From Mycolicibacter heraklionensis (GTDB taxonomy: Bacteria > Actinomycetota > Actinomycetes > Mycobacteriales > Mycobacteriaceae): a stretch of 64,000 nt of DNA. The notes below the pieces were generated by a model. The model was not told the DNA's origin. It worked only from the letters and a program-made list of their open reading frames with translations, and did not search any database. The stretch is from the NCBI RefSeq assembly GCF_019645815.1, contig NZ_CP080997.1, positions 4,282,880-4,346,879 of the forward strand. Direction: 5' to 3'. Shown piece after piece: positions 16,229 through 24,532 of the stretch. A program made the translations under genes and the position numbers. Each line of letters starts with the position of its first letter. The first letter of the stretch is position 1.

Positions 16229-17582
16229 TGTATTACGTCGGGTGATGCTTGACGTTTCGGCTTCGGCTGATTCTTGACGGTGTTTCGGTTGATGCTTGTC
16301 AGCTGTTTCGGTTGATCCTTGACACTCCCTGGATGAGGGAGTTGAGCGTGGTTGAGCAGAGGTATCAGGCCGTGATGGCGGTGATCGGTGATGGGTTGTC
16401 GATCTCGCAGGTGGCCGAGAAGGTGGGGGTGTCGCGGCAGACGCTGCATGCCTGGTTGGCCCGGTATGAGGCCGAGGGCCTCGACGGGCTCAAGGATCGT
16501 TCGCATCGGCCGCGGGGCTGTCCGCATCAGATGGATGCCCATGTCGAGGCGCAGTTGTTGGAGTTGCGTCGGTCGCGGCCGTATTGGGGGCCGCGCCGGT
16601 TGGTGTTCGAGTTGGCCAAGCGTGGTGTTAGGCCGGTGCCTTCGGAGTCGGCGGCCTATCGGGCGTTGGTGCGGGCAGCCATGATCGACCCGGGCGTGCG
16701 TGATCGGCGTTCGCGTAAGTGGAAACGTTGGGAACGCGGCGCGGCGATGCAACTGTGGCAGATGGACGTCGTCGGCGGGTTCCCGCTGGCCGATGGCACC
16801 AGCGCCAAGGCACTGACCGGTGTCGATGATCATTCCCGGATGTGCGTCTGTGCGCACCTGATGAGCCGGGAACGGACCCGGGCGGTCTGCGAGGGGTTAC
16901 GGGCGGCGCTGGCGCGTTATGGGGCTCCCGAGCAGATCCTGACCGACAACGGCAAGGTGTTCACCGGGCGATTCCATCACCCACCGGTGGAGGTGCTCTT
17001 CGATGCGATCTGCCGCCACAGCGGCATCGAACATCTGTTGACCCAACCCCGCAGTCCCACGACGACGGGCAAGATTGAGCGTTTCCACCGCAGCTTGCGT
17101 GCTGAATTCCTGAGCACCCAGAAGCCTTTCAGCAATCTCAGGGCCGCGCAGCTGGCGTTGAATGAGTGGGTCGACTATTACAACACCGCCCGCCCGCACC
17201 AAGGAATCGACATGCTCGCCCCGGCCCAACGATTCACCCCGGGCGTGACCGGCACGGCGGTGAGCCCACCGATCAACCGCACCGATCGCAGCGGTGATGA
17301 CTGGGTGTCGCGTCGGGTCACCACCAACGGGGTCGTCAGTGTCGCCTGGCAGCAAGTCAGCGTCGGCGCCCACCACGCCGGCTCACGCTGCGACATCCAC
17401 GTCGACGGGGATCTACTGCGGTTTTACATCGGCGACGATCTGGTCAAGACCGCCGCACGAACCAGCCGCGGCGAGGTAAGAAACAAACGGGCCTTCCGCA
17501 CCCGCGAACAGGCCCAATCACTAACCTAGAGTGTCAACGATCAACCGAAGAAGATCCGTCAAGCATCAACCGAGGTTGAACA
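16229..17582 (+). mobile_element. IS481-type insertion sequence, about 1.35 kb
   Basis: The ends read TGT...ACA. The left terminus has CGGGTGATGCTTGACG then TTCGGCTGATTCTTGAC; the right terminus, complemented, has CGGTTGATGCTTGACG then TTCGGTTGATCGTTGAC, each beginning 10 bases in, so the inverted repeats span roughly 50 bases. The TTCGGTTGAT-n-CTTGAC motif occurs four times on the left and twice on the right, probably as transposase-binding sites. One intact DDE transposase fills the element. A 15-bp direct duplication of the tRNA-Thr 3' end flanks it. Confidence 0.88.
16333..17529 (+). CDS. IS481-family transposase
   Basis: 398 residues from ATG 16333. An N-terminal helix-turn-helix (SISQVAEKVGVSRQTLHAWL) is followed by a second helical segment (LLELRRSRPYWGPRRL) and an rve-type integrase core with the catalytic triad Asp145 (WQMDVVGG), Asp205 (LTDNGKVF) and Glu249 (TTGKIERFHRSL). 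The C-terminal tail is beta-rich. The triad and frame are intact, so the element could be active. The frame extends upstream to 16249, but that part reads through the terminal repeats and is not like the family. Confidence 0.92.
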   Translation: MRELSVVEQRYQAVMAVIGDGLSISQVAEKVGVSRQTLHAWLARYEAEGLDGLKDRSHRPRGCPHQMDAHVEAQLLELRRSRPYWGPRRLVFELAKRGVRPVPSESAAYRALVRAAMIDPGVRDRRSRKWKRWERGAAMQLWQMDVVGGFPLADGTSAKALTGVDDHSRMCVCAHLMSRERTRAVCEGLRAALARYGAPEQILTDNGKVFTGRFHHPPVEVLFDAICRHSGIEHLLTQPRSPTTTGKIERFHRSLRAEFLSTQKPFSNLRAAQLALNEWVDYYNTARPHQGIDMLAPAQRFTPGVTGTAVSPPINRTDRSGDDWVSRRVTTNGVVSVAWQQVSVGAHHAGSRCDIHVDGDLLRFYIGDDLVKTAARTSRGEVRNKRAFRTREQAQSLT

Positions 17583-17597
17583 GGGGCTCCACCACTG
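17583..17597. repeat. Right copy of 15-bp duplication
   Basis: Exact copy of 16212-16226 immediately after the right ACA end of the IS. It lies 13 bases from the stop of the alpha/beta-hydrolase gene. Confidence 0.8.
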
Positions 17598-17609
17598 ACC
17601 AAGCGCTGA

Positions 17610-18470
17610 CTAGTCGCGGGTCAGGTACTCCAGCACCACGCGGGTAAAGGCGTCCTTGGCCTCGATCATGGTCCAGTGCCCACAGTTGGGGAACACGTGC
17701 ACCTCGGCGTTGGGAATAGTCCGCATCGGGATCAGCGCCATGTCCAGCGGGCTCACCCGGTCGTCGCGGCCCCAGGTGACCAGTGTCGGCGCCTTCAGCC
17801 GGTGCATCATCGCCCACGGCAGCGGCCCCTTGGACGCCTGCATCATCTTCACCATGCCTGCGAAGGCTTCCTTGCCGTACATCCGCCGGGCGCTGGCCAG
17901 GGTGTCGGGGTCGGTGGCCAGTGCCCACCGCTCCTCGATCAGTTCTTCGGTGATCACCGACGGGTCGTAGACCATCGAGTGCAGCCAGCGCACCAGTGCG
18001 TCGCGGCTGGGGTTGTCGACAAAGTCCTGCAGCAACCGGATGCCCTCGGCCGGTCCCGGGCTGAGCAGGTTGGTGCCGATGCCGCCGATGGTCACCAGCC
18101 TGCTCACCTTGTCGGGGTTGCCGATCGCGTAGCCGATGCCGACGCCGCCGCCCATCGAGTTGCCCACGATGCTGAACTGGTCCAGCCCCAGCGCTTCGGC
18201 GAAGGCCGGCACCGCGCCGAACGCGGTCACCATGGGATGCCCGCCGAAGTCGTCGCTGACCCCGAACCCCGGGAATTCCAGCACCAGGCAGCGGAAGTGC
18301 TCGGCGAAGGCGGGCAGCACGCCACGGTAGTTGCGCCATCCGGTCACACCCGGCCCAGAACCGTGCAGCATCAGCAGCGTCGGTCCGTCACCGGCTTCGT
18401 GGTAGCGCAGGACCCCTTGCTCGGTGGTCACCTCGCGCAGGGTCTCGTCGTGGCTCAACTCGGCCGGCAT
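17610..18470 (-). CDS. Alpha/beta hydrolase, meta-cleavage-product hydrolase-like (HsaD/BphD type)
   Basis: 286 residues. MLHGSGPGVTGWRNYRG is the oxyanion loop typical of C-C bond hydrolases such as HsaD; the nucleophile is in GNSMGGG, the Asp in WGRDDRVSPLD, and the His in PNCGHWTMIEA. The start is the ATG with GAGGAG upstream; a TTG at 18482 would overlap the SDR stop. Last gene of a four-gene minus-strand unit with two SDRs and an HSL-type hydrolase. It may hydrolyse a lactone or a ring-cleavage product generated by the cluster's oxygenases (inference). Confidence 0.88.
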   Translation of the reverse strand: MPAELSHDETLREVTTEQGVLRYHEAGDGPTLLMLHGSGPGVTGWRNYRGVLPAFAEHFRCLVLEFPGFGVSDDFGGHPMVTAFGAVPAFAEALGLDQFSIVGNSMGGGVGIGYAIGNPDKVSRLVTIGGIGTNLLSPGPAEGIRLLQDFVDNPSRDALVRWLHSMVYDPSVITEELIEERWALATDPDTLASARRMYGKEAFAGMVKMMQASKGPLPWAMMHRLKAPTLVTWGRDDRVSPLDMALIPMRTIPNAEVHVFPNCGHWTMIEAKDAFTRVVLEYLTRD

Positions 18471-18478
18471 GTGTCTCC

Positions 18479-19288
18479 TCAAAGATCCCGAAACTCTTTA
18501 GACACGCTAACGCCGGACGCTGCCCGTCGCGGTGCCGGGGTCGGGGTCGGTACCTTGCCCGCGCTGGCCCCGCCGTCGACGGCCAGCTCGGCTCCGGTCA
18601 TATACGCCGAGGCGTCCGAGGCCAAGAAGGCGACCACGTCGGCGACTTCGGAGGGCATTCCGATGCGGGTCAGCGGCGCTGCCGGATGCCGGCCCGGGCC
18701 GGGCCGGATGCCCAGATGCGCGACCATCGGGGTGTCGATCATGCCGGGATGCACCGAATTGACTCGAATCCCGTAGGGCCCCAACTCGATTGCAGCGACC
18801 TTCGTCATGCCGCGCAGCCCCCACTTCGATGCCCCGTAGGCGCTGTAGCCGGCCAGGCCCTGCAACCCGGCCTGCGACGACACATTGATCACCGACCCTC
18901 CGCCGCTCGCCCGCATCGGCTCCACCACCGCCTTGACGCCCAGAAACGCCCCGATGAGGTTGACCCGCAGCATCGCCTTGAAGCCCGCGGCGGACTGCTC
19001 GACGAGCGGAACCGACTGGCAGATAGCAGCATTGTTGACCAGTACGTCCAGTCGCCCGAACTCGCTGACCGCCGTCTCGACCACGGTCTCCCACCCGGCC
19101 TCGTCCCCGACGTCGTGCCGCACGAACCGGGCCCCGAGTTCGGTGGCGACGCGCTCCCCCTCCTCCAGCACATCGGTCAGCACCACTTGAGCGCCCAGCG
19201 AGGTGAACAGCCGGGCCTCAGCGGCGCCCTGCCCGCGCGCCGCCCCGGTGATGATCGCGACTTTGCCCTTCAGATCCACCAACGTCAT
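18479..19288 (-). CDS. Short-chain dehydrogenase/reductase
   Basis: 269 residues with TGAARGQGAAEA, NNAA, NVSSQAG, a catalytic YGASK, and VHPGMIDTPM, then MTGAELAVDGG. This pattern is that of the 3-alpha-hydroxysteroid / cyclopentanol dehydrogenase group of SDRs. It resembles the SDR at 25378-26160 of the same cluster in the VNSVHPGM segment. A tail of about 30 residues beyond the usual end (PTPTPAPRRAASG) is Pro/Ala-rich. Four bases separate it from the upstream SDR. Confidence 0.88.
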   Translation of the reverse strand: MTLVDLKGKVAIITGAARGQGAAEARLFTSLGAQVVLTDVLEEGERVATELGARFVRHDVGDEAGWETVVETAVSEFGRLDVLVNNAAICQSVPLVEQSAAGFKAMLRVNLIGAFLGVKAVVEPMRASGGGSVINVSSQAGLQGLAGYSAYGASKWGLRGMTKVAAIELGPYGIRVNSVHPGMIDTPMVAHLGIRPGPGRHPAAPLTRIGMPSEVADVVAFLASDASAYMTGAELAVDGGASAGKVPTPTPAPRRAASGVSVSKEFRDL

Positions 19289-19292
19289 CTCC

Positions 19293-20090
19293 TCAGACCG
19301 TCTTCACGTCGAGGCCGGTGATCAGGACTTCACTGAGCCGGCGGGGGATTTCGGTGAGTGCCGCGGTCACCACGATCTGGCGCGGCAGGTTCACATACTT
19401 GCGGCGCCGCTCGACGGCATCGGCGACCGCGTTGGCCACGAACACCGGATCCAGTGCTTCCCGCGGCTGCATCCGCCACCGCTCGAAGCGCTCGATCACC
19501 CGACGCGTCGGGCCGAATTCACGGATGTTGTCGATCATGTCGGTCTTGACCGACCCGAGCTGAACCAGCGTGGTGCCGACCGGGGTACCGCGCAGTTCCT
19601 GGCGCAGTCCGTGGGTGAACTGGCTCAGACCGGCCTTCGAGGTGCCGTACAGGGTGAGGCCCGGCGTGATGCTCAGCGCGCCCATCGACGACACGTTGAC
19701 GATGTGGCCCCGACCGCGAGACACCAGCCGCGGCATGAGCGAACGGCTCAGCTCCATCGGCGCAGCCAGGTTGACCTGCAACACTTCTCGCACCGACTGC
19801 GCCGAGGTGTCGGGCAGCAGACCGACGTGGTCCAGGCCGGCGTTGTTGATCAGCACGTCCACCGGCCCGTCGGATTCCACCCGCTCGATCAAGGTCTCCA
19901 CGGCCGCGGGGTCGGACAGGTCGGTCGGGTAGGCCTTGCCGTCGAGCTCCTTGGCCAGGATCTCCAGGGCCGCACCATCGCGTGCCACCAGCGCGACGTC
20001 GGCGCCACGCTCGGCTGCCACCTGGGCGATGCTCCTGCCCAGACCACGGCTGGCGCCGGTGATCAAGACCCGAGCGTTCCTCAGTTGCAT
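19293..20090 (-). CDS. SDR of the SadH/short-chain acyl reductase-like type
   Basis: 265 residues with TGASRGLGRSIAQ, INNAGLDHVG, NVSSMGA, catalytic YGTSK, then a C-terminal extension (RKYVNLPRQI, LTEIPRRLSEVL) often seen in mycobacterial lipid-associated SDRs such as those of the mymA locus. Its start overlaps the stop of the upstream hydrolase by 10 bases. Substrate unknown; a long-chain or terpenoid alcohol would fit the neighbours. Confidence 0.85.
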   Translation of the reverse strand: MQLRNARVLITGASRGLGRSIAQVAAERGADVALVARDGAALEILAKELDGKAYPTDLSDPAAVETLIERVESDGPVDVLINNAGLDHVGLLPDTSAQSVREVLQVNLAAPMELSRSLMPRLVSRGRGHIVNVSSMGALSITPGLTLYGTSKAGLSQFTHGLRQELRGTPVGTTLVQLGSVKTDMIDNIREFGPTRRVIERFERWRMQPREALDPVFVANAVADAVERRRKYVNLPRQIVVTAALTEIPRRLSEVLITGLDVKTV

Positions 20091-21046
20091 GGTGATCCTT
20101 CCGGTAGGGCCGCACGGAGCACCGCGCAGACGTCGTCGCTGGCCTGAGCGGCGAAGGGCAGATGGTCCGCCAGGTTGAAGAAGCCGTGGAAGCCCTGCGC
20201 GTAGCGCGTGACGCTGGCCGCAACACCCGCGTCCTCAAGTCGCCGGGCGTACTCCTCGCCCTCGGAACACAGTGGGTCCAACGCGCCGGTGACGACGTGG
20301 GCCGGCGGCAGCCCGGTGAAGTCACCGAGGATCGGTGAGGCCAGCACGTCGGTTCGGTCGCCGTCGCGGCCCAGGTACTGCTCGGTGAACCACTGCATGT
20401 GGGCCGCGGTGAGGGTCCCGTTGGGGGCAGGTCGGGCACCGGACGCCGGCGTCTGCTTGCGTCGCTGGTCGACGACGGGATAGATGAGCAACTGGAACGC
20501 GATCGCCGGCCCGCCGCGGTCCCGGGCGAGCATGGCGACCACCGCGGCGAGGTTGCCTCCGGCGCTGTCACCGGCGACCACCAACCGCGCCGGATCGCCG
20601 CCGAGCTCGGCGAGGTGGGCGGCCACCCACCGCGTGGCCGCCCAGGCGTCATCGATCGCGGCGGGGAACGGCGATTCGGGCGCCAGCCGGTAGTCGACCG
20701 ACACCACGATCGCCCCGACGCCGTTGGCGAGCCGGCGACAGCAGGAGTCGTGCGAGTCGAGGTCGCACAGCACGAAGCCGCCGCCGTGGAAGTAGACCAG
20801 CACCGGCAGCTTCTCGCGGGGCGTGCCCGGGTCGAGGGGGAAGTAGATGCGCACCTGCATCGGGCCGGCGGGGCCGGGTATGTGGCGCTCGTCGACCCAG
20901 CCCACCGGGACGGGTCTGGCCGGGCGCCGGCTGGCTTTCAGGCTGGCCCGCACCTGGACCGCGTTGCCGTCACCGGCCGCGATGGATGCGAAGGCCGCGC
21001 TCATCCGGTCGGCCAGCTCGGTCTGCATCGAGGCGATATCGCTCAC
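20081..21046 (-). CDS. Hormone-sensitive-lipase-type carboxylesterase (LipR/LipN-like)
   Basis: 321 residues from GTG 21046; ATG 21028 is an alternative. It has the HSL-family HGGG oxyanion motif (VYFHGGGFVLCD), the nucleophile elbow GDSAGGN, Asp in the ALDPLCSEG segment, and His in GFHGFFNLAD. Such esterases act on short or medium acyl esters and lactones. It opens the four-gene minus-strand unit and is divergent from a WS/DGAT gene. With the BVMO at 26.3 kb it would make a plausible ketone-to-lactone-to-hydroxyacid route (inference). Confidence 0.9.
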   Translation of the reverse strand: MSDIASMQTELADRMSAAFASIAAGDGNAVQVRASLKASRRPARPVPVGWVDERHIPGPAGPMQVRIYFPLDPGTPREKLPVLVYFHGGGFVLCDLDSHDSCCRRLANGVGAIVVSVDYRLAPESPFPAAIDDAWAATRWVAAHLAELGGDPARLVVAGDSAGGNLAAVVAMLARDRGGPAIAFQLLIYPVVDQRRKQTPASGARPAPNGTLTAAHMQWFTEQYLGRDGDRTDVLASPILGDFTGLPPAHVVTGALDPLCSEGEEYARRLEDAGVAASVTRYAQGFHGFFNLADHLPFAAQASDDVCAVLRAALPEGSPCN

Positions 21047-21181
21047 GCAGCGCAACGTAGGACGTCGGCGCCGCCGGCAAATCCCGATGTCCCACTGTGT
21101 GAGACAACGTGTCGGGCCGGGCACACCGCAGGCATACAAGTGAACCGGACCACATCACTGCGATAGCGAGTGGAGCGACAT

Positions 21182-22633
21182 ATGCGGCGCCTGACCGGCG
21201 AGGACAACAGCTTTCTGGCGTGGGAGAACGCCGCCCAACCGCAGCACACCATCAAGGTGATGGTGCTCGACCCGAGCCAGGGACAACACAGCCAGCAGCC
21301 ACTCACCTTCGAAGCGGTCCGGGCCATGGTTCCGGCCCTGGTCGAGCGGGTCGAGCCGCTGCAGTGGCAGCTGCTGATGCCCCGGTTGCGGCTCGGCCGG
21401 CCCTGGTGGGTGGCCCGGCCTCACATCGACGTCGCTCACCACGTCCAGCGGGTCACTCTCGCCGCGCCCGGTGGTGATCACGAACTGGCGACCGCGATCG
21501 ACGCGATCTTCCACGACCGGCTCGATCGCAGCCGCCCGGCCTGGCAACTGTTCTACGTCGACGGCCTGGCCGACGGCAGGATCGCGTTGATCTGGAAGAT
21601 CCACCATGCCGTCGCCGACGGGACGGCCTCGCTGCGCATCCTGGAGGCCCTCTGCGGCACGGACATGACCGCGTCGAATCCCCGGCGCGACGAGCGGCGG
21701 CCGGCGCCGTGGCACTGGCTGCCGATGGTGGCGCGCCATCAGCTCGCCGCAGCGGTCGGCCTGCCGCGGGTGGTGGCCCGCACCGTCGCGGTGAGCCGGG
21801 TCATCCTGGCGCGCCGCCGCGCCGGTAAGCCGGGCTACGCCGCCGCGTTTGCCGCACCCGGGGCTCGCTTCAACGCGCCACTGACCGCGGAGCGACGCTT
21901 TGCCTTCCGCGGCTGCGACATGACCGTCATCAAGCAGGTCGCTCGGGCCTGCGGCGTGACGGTCAACGACGTGTTCCTCGCGGTCTGCAGTGGGGCGTTG
22001 CGCGGCTACCTCGACCGGCACGGCGAACTGACCGAGGAAGCCCTCACCGCGGTGGTGCCGGTGTCGATGCGCCCGCCGGAGGGCGACCCCTGGGGCAACA
22101 AGGTGGCCCGGTGGAACGTCGCGCTGGCCACCGACATCGCCGATCCGCTTGAGCGGCTGAGCGCGATCGCCGCGGCGACTCGGACCGCCCGCGAGGTCCA
22201 GGCCGAACGCGACCTATGGCTGCAGCACGACTGGATGGAGTACTGGCCGCTGTTCTGGTTCTACTCGCGCGCCCTGCCGCTGATCGGTGAGCGAACCACC
22301 CACCGGCCGACGTTCAGCCTGATCGCGTCGAATATGCGAGGGCCGCAACAGCTTTGCTTCGGCGGTGCGCCGGTCGAACGATTGATCTCATCAGGCCCGC
22401 TGGTGTTCCCGATGGGGTTGAACTTCACCGGGTGGAGCTATGAGGGTCAGCTGACGATCGGGGTGCTGAGCTGTGCGGCGCACCTGCCCGACCCCTGGCA
22501 GATCGCCGACGGCCTGCCCGCGGCACTGGCCGAGCTGGCGAGTGCGGCCTCAGCGGTCGAGGTCGTCGAGCAGCCGCAGCGCCAGCCGGCATCCGGTGTG
22601 GACGTCACGCCACAAGCGGGCGACCGGGTCTGA
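21182..22633 (+). CDS. WS/DGAT-family acyltransferase
   Basis: 483 residues from the ATG with GGAG 7 bases upstream. The catalytic HHxxxDG is seen as HHAVADG at residues 141-147, preceded by PAWQLFYVDGLADGRIALIW; later segments (VNDVFLAVCSGALRGYL, MRPPEG) fit the wax ester synthase/diacylglycerol acyltransferase family, which esterifies acyl-CoA to alcohols. Mycobacteria carry many copies. Its 3' end overlaps the convergent gene by 84 bases. Confidence 0.88.
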   Translation: MRRLTGEDNSFLAWENAAQPQHTIKVMVLDPSQGQHSQQPLTFEAVRAMVPALVERVEPLQWQLLMPRLRLGRPWWVARPHIDVAHHVQRVTLAAPGGDHELATAIDAIFHDRLDRSRPAWQLFYVDGLADGRIALIWKIHHAVADGTASLRILEALCGTDMTASNPRRDERRPAPWHWLPMVARHQLAAAVGLPRVVARTVAVSRVILARRRAGKPGYAAAFAAPGARFNAPLTAERRFAFRGCDMTVIKQVARACGVTVNDVFLAVCSGALRGYLDRHGELTEEALTAVVPVSMRPPEGDPWGNKVARWNVALATDIADPLERLSAIAAATRTAREVQAERDLWLQHDWMEYWPLFWFYSRALPLIGERTTHRPTFSLIASNMRGPQQLCFGGAPVERLISSGPLVFPMGLNFTGWSYEGQLTIGVLSCAAHLPDPWQIADGLPAALAELASAASAVEVVEQPQRQPASGVDVTPQAGDRV

Positions 22634-23371
22634 GGCGTCCAGCGCGTGGCCGCGGCTGCTGCCCAGCACGCGGTCGGCGGCGTCACGCGCCCGGACGGCG
22701 GCCTGGCGCTGAGCCCGCGCCGCGGCCCGCGGGTCCTGGGACAGCGACGCGACGATCTGCAGCGTGGCCGCGTCGATATCGGCGGCAGCCCGGGCCGCCT
22801 GCCGGGTCGACACCGTCAGGTCGTCGGCCTCCGCGCTGCCGTAGGAGGCGGCCAGCTTCTCCCGAACCTGGGCGACGTGCGCCTGCCACAGTCCGTCGGC
22901 GGCACCGGCCACCGCGGCGGCTGCGGCCGCACCGGTGACCACGACGGCACCGTCGTCGCGCGTCGCGAAGACCCGCTCACCGGCGATCGGCAGCGCCGAG
23001 ACCGCCACGTCGGCCAGACCGGCCCCGGACATGCCGGCCGGTGTGGAGGGCGCCGACACCGTCACGTCGGCGCGTGGAACCAGCACCAGACGGTCACCGT
23101 CTGCGGGCAGCAGCAGCCAGTCCGCGGTGTCGGCGCCGGTGACGTCGCACCAGCGCCCGTTCAGCCGCTCATCCTCCAGCCGGCCGCCCGGGCCGAAGCC
23201 CACCGCCACCCCCTCACCACCCTCGACACCCCAGATGTCGGCCGCGTTGGCCATGGCGGCGCGCCAACCTTGCGACCCGTCGCGGGCGGCCAGGGCCGCC
23301 ACCTCCGCGACGAATTCCTCGGCGGGCATCGCCTGACCGCCGAATCGCCTGGGCTGCCGCATCGCACCCAT
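22550..23371 (-). CDS. Acyl-CoA dehydrogenase-fold protein, shortened HsaA-like paralogue
   Basis: 273 residues from ATG 23371 with GAGGAGA upstream. The C-terminal helical part (RAQRQAAVRARDAADRVLGS ... ARLWRDVHTGCRLALRLL) aligns with the end of HsaA-like flavin monooxygenases, including the WRD segment. The N-terminal helical domain is much reduced (family about 390 residues), so it may not bind flavin alone. It is divergent from the HsaA-like gene at 23436 across 64 bases, which suggests a partner subunit or a decayed copy. Confidence 0.65.
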   Translation of the reverse strand: MGAMRQPRRFGGQAMPAEEFVAEVAALAARDGSQGWRAAMANAADIWGVEGGEGVAVGFGPGGRLEDERLNGRWCDVTGADTADWLLLPADGDRLVLVPRADVTVSAPSTPAGMSGAGLADVAVSALPIAGERVFATRDDGAVVVTGAAAAAAVAGAADGLWQAHVAQVREKLAASYGSAEADDLTVSTRQAARAAADIDAATLQIVASLSQDPRAAARAQRQAAVRARDAADRVLGSSRGHALDASDPVARLWRDVHTGCRLALRLLDDLDR

Positions 23372-23435
23372 GGATATCTCCTCGCTGACGCAGGCCCAGC
23401 ACCACAATGAATGCTAACGACGAAGGGCGGTGCGG

Positions 23436-24527
23436 ATGGCCGAGAACGTCTCGGCGGCGGTACGGCCGCTACTGCCGGCGATAGCCGCGGCCGCCGCAAC
23501 GGTCGACCGGGACGGTGCGGTGGCCTCCGATACCGTCGCGGCCCTGCGCGATGCGGGTGTGTTCGCGCTGCTGCAACCCGAGGACTTCGGCGGGCACCAG
23601 TCGGAACCGGAAACCTATCTGACTGTTGCGCAAGCGATCTCGGGGGCCTGCACGTCGACCGGATGGCTGGCCGCAGCGCTGGCGGTCAACTCCTGGCACC
23701 TGGCCTTGTTCGACGGTGCGGCCCAGCGCGATGTCTGGGGTGACGATCCGGGCGCGCTGATCTGTTCGGCCTACGCCCCCACCGGCCGCCTGGAGCGGGT
23801 GGGCGACGGTTTCCGGCTGTCGGGGCGGTGGAGCCGCTGCGCCGGGGTGCAGCACACCTCCTGGCTGATCGCCGGGGCGCTGGTGGTCGGGGCGGACGGC
23901 GCCGCGGAGGACTTCACGGTGGCACTGGTGCCCCGCGAGCACTACACCGTCGAACCGACCTGGAACAGCTTGGGGCTGCGCGGGATCGGCGCACACGACG
24001 TGGTGGTGTCCGGTGCTCCGGTACCAGCCCGGCACTGCTTCGGCTGGGTCAGTGACGCACAGCGGGCCACACTTGCACCGCTGTACCGCCTCCCCCAGCC
24101 CACGCTGTACACCCACGCCGGCACCGCACCGCTGCTCGGCGCCGCCGCAGCGATGCTCGACGCACACCGCGATCAGATGACCAACCCGCTGGGTGAACTC
24201 GCCATGGCCGCTGCGGGACTGGAGGTGTCCACGCTGCAGATCCATCGCAACCTGGCCGATCTCGGCGAATGCGCTCGGGCGGGCACCGTCCCCGACGCCG
24301 AGCTGATGCTGCGGGCACGCCGCGACCAGGTGCTGGCATTCGAGCGGGCGATGCAGGCGGTCAAGCGCTGCGTCGAGCAGGCCGGCGCCGCTGCGGATGC
24401 CCGGCTGGACCGGGTCTGGCGCGACATGCAGACCGCGCGGCTACACGCCGCCAACGACGTCGAGCGGGTGTTGACCGCGGTGGGACAGTTCGCCTTCGGG
24501 CTGCCCGTCGACGACCTCATCCTGTGA
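23436..24527 (+). CDS. HsaA-like flavin-dependent monooxygenase (acyl-CoA dehydrogenase fold)
   Basis: 363 residues from the ATG 8 bases after AAGGG. FALLQPEDFGG, SGACTSTGWLAA, NSWHLALFDGAAQRDVWGDD, GLRGIGAHDVVV, LRARRDQV and the C-terminal GQFAFGLPVDD closely follow Mtb HsaA (Rv3570c), the oxygenase component that hydroxylates the phenolic 3-HSA in steroid ring degradation. No reductase (HsaB) gene is next to it. Substrate here unknown; probably a phenol-like or cyclic compound. Confidence 0.82.
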   Translation: MAENVSAAVRPLLPAIAAAAATVDRDGAVASDTVAALRDAGVFALLQPEDFGGHQSEPETYLTVAQAISGACTSTGWLAAALAVNSWHLALFDGAAQRDVWGDDPGALICSAYAPTGRLERVGDGFRLSGRWSRCAGVQHTSWLIAGALVVGADGAAEDFTVALVPREHYTVEPTWNSLGLRGIGAHDVVVSGAPVPARHCFGWVSDAQRATLAPLYRLPQPTLYTHAGTAPLLGAAAAMLDAHRDQMTNPLGELAMAAAGLEVSTLQIHRNLADLGECARAGTVPDAELMLRARRDQVLAFERAMQAVKRCVEQAGAAADARLDRVWRDMQTARLHAANDVERVLTAVGQFAFGLPVDDLIL

Positions 24528-24532
24528 GGCGG

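Noticed and set aside
16138..16857. Minus-strand open frame across the tRNA and IS left end, ending RIELTTCALQERCSATELRRRV
   Set aside because: This C terminus is the well-known false translation of the tRNA-Thr antisense strand; the rest is antisense to the transposase.
16146..17597. Integrase-type genomic island with tRNA att sites
   Set aside because: The 15-bp repeat looks like attL/attR, but the only gene inside is a DDE transposase with IS481-type ends; there is no integrase.
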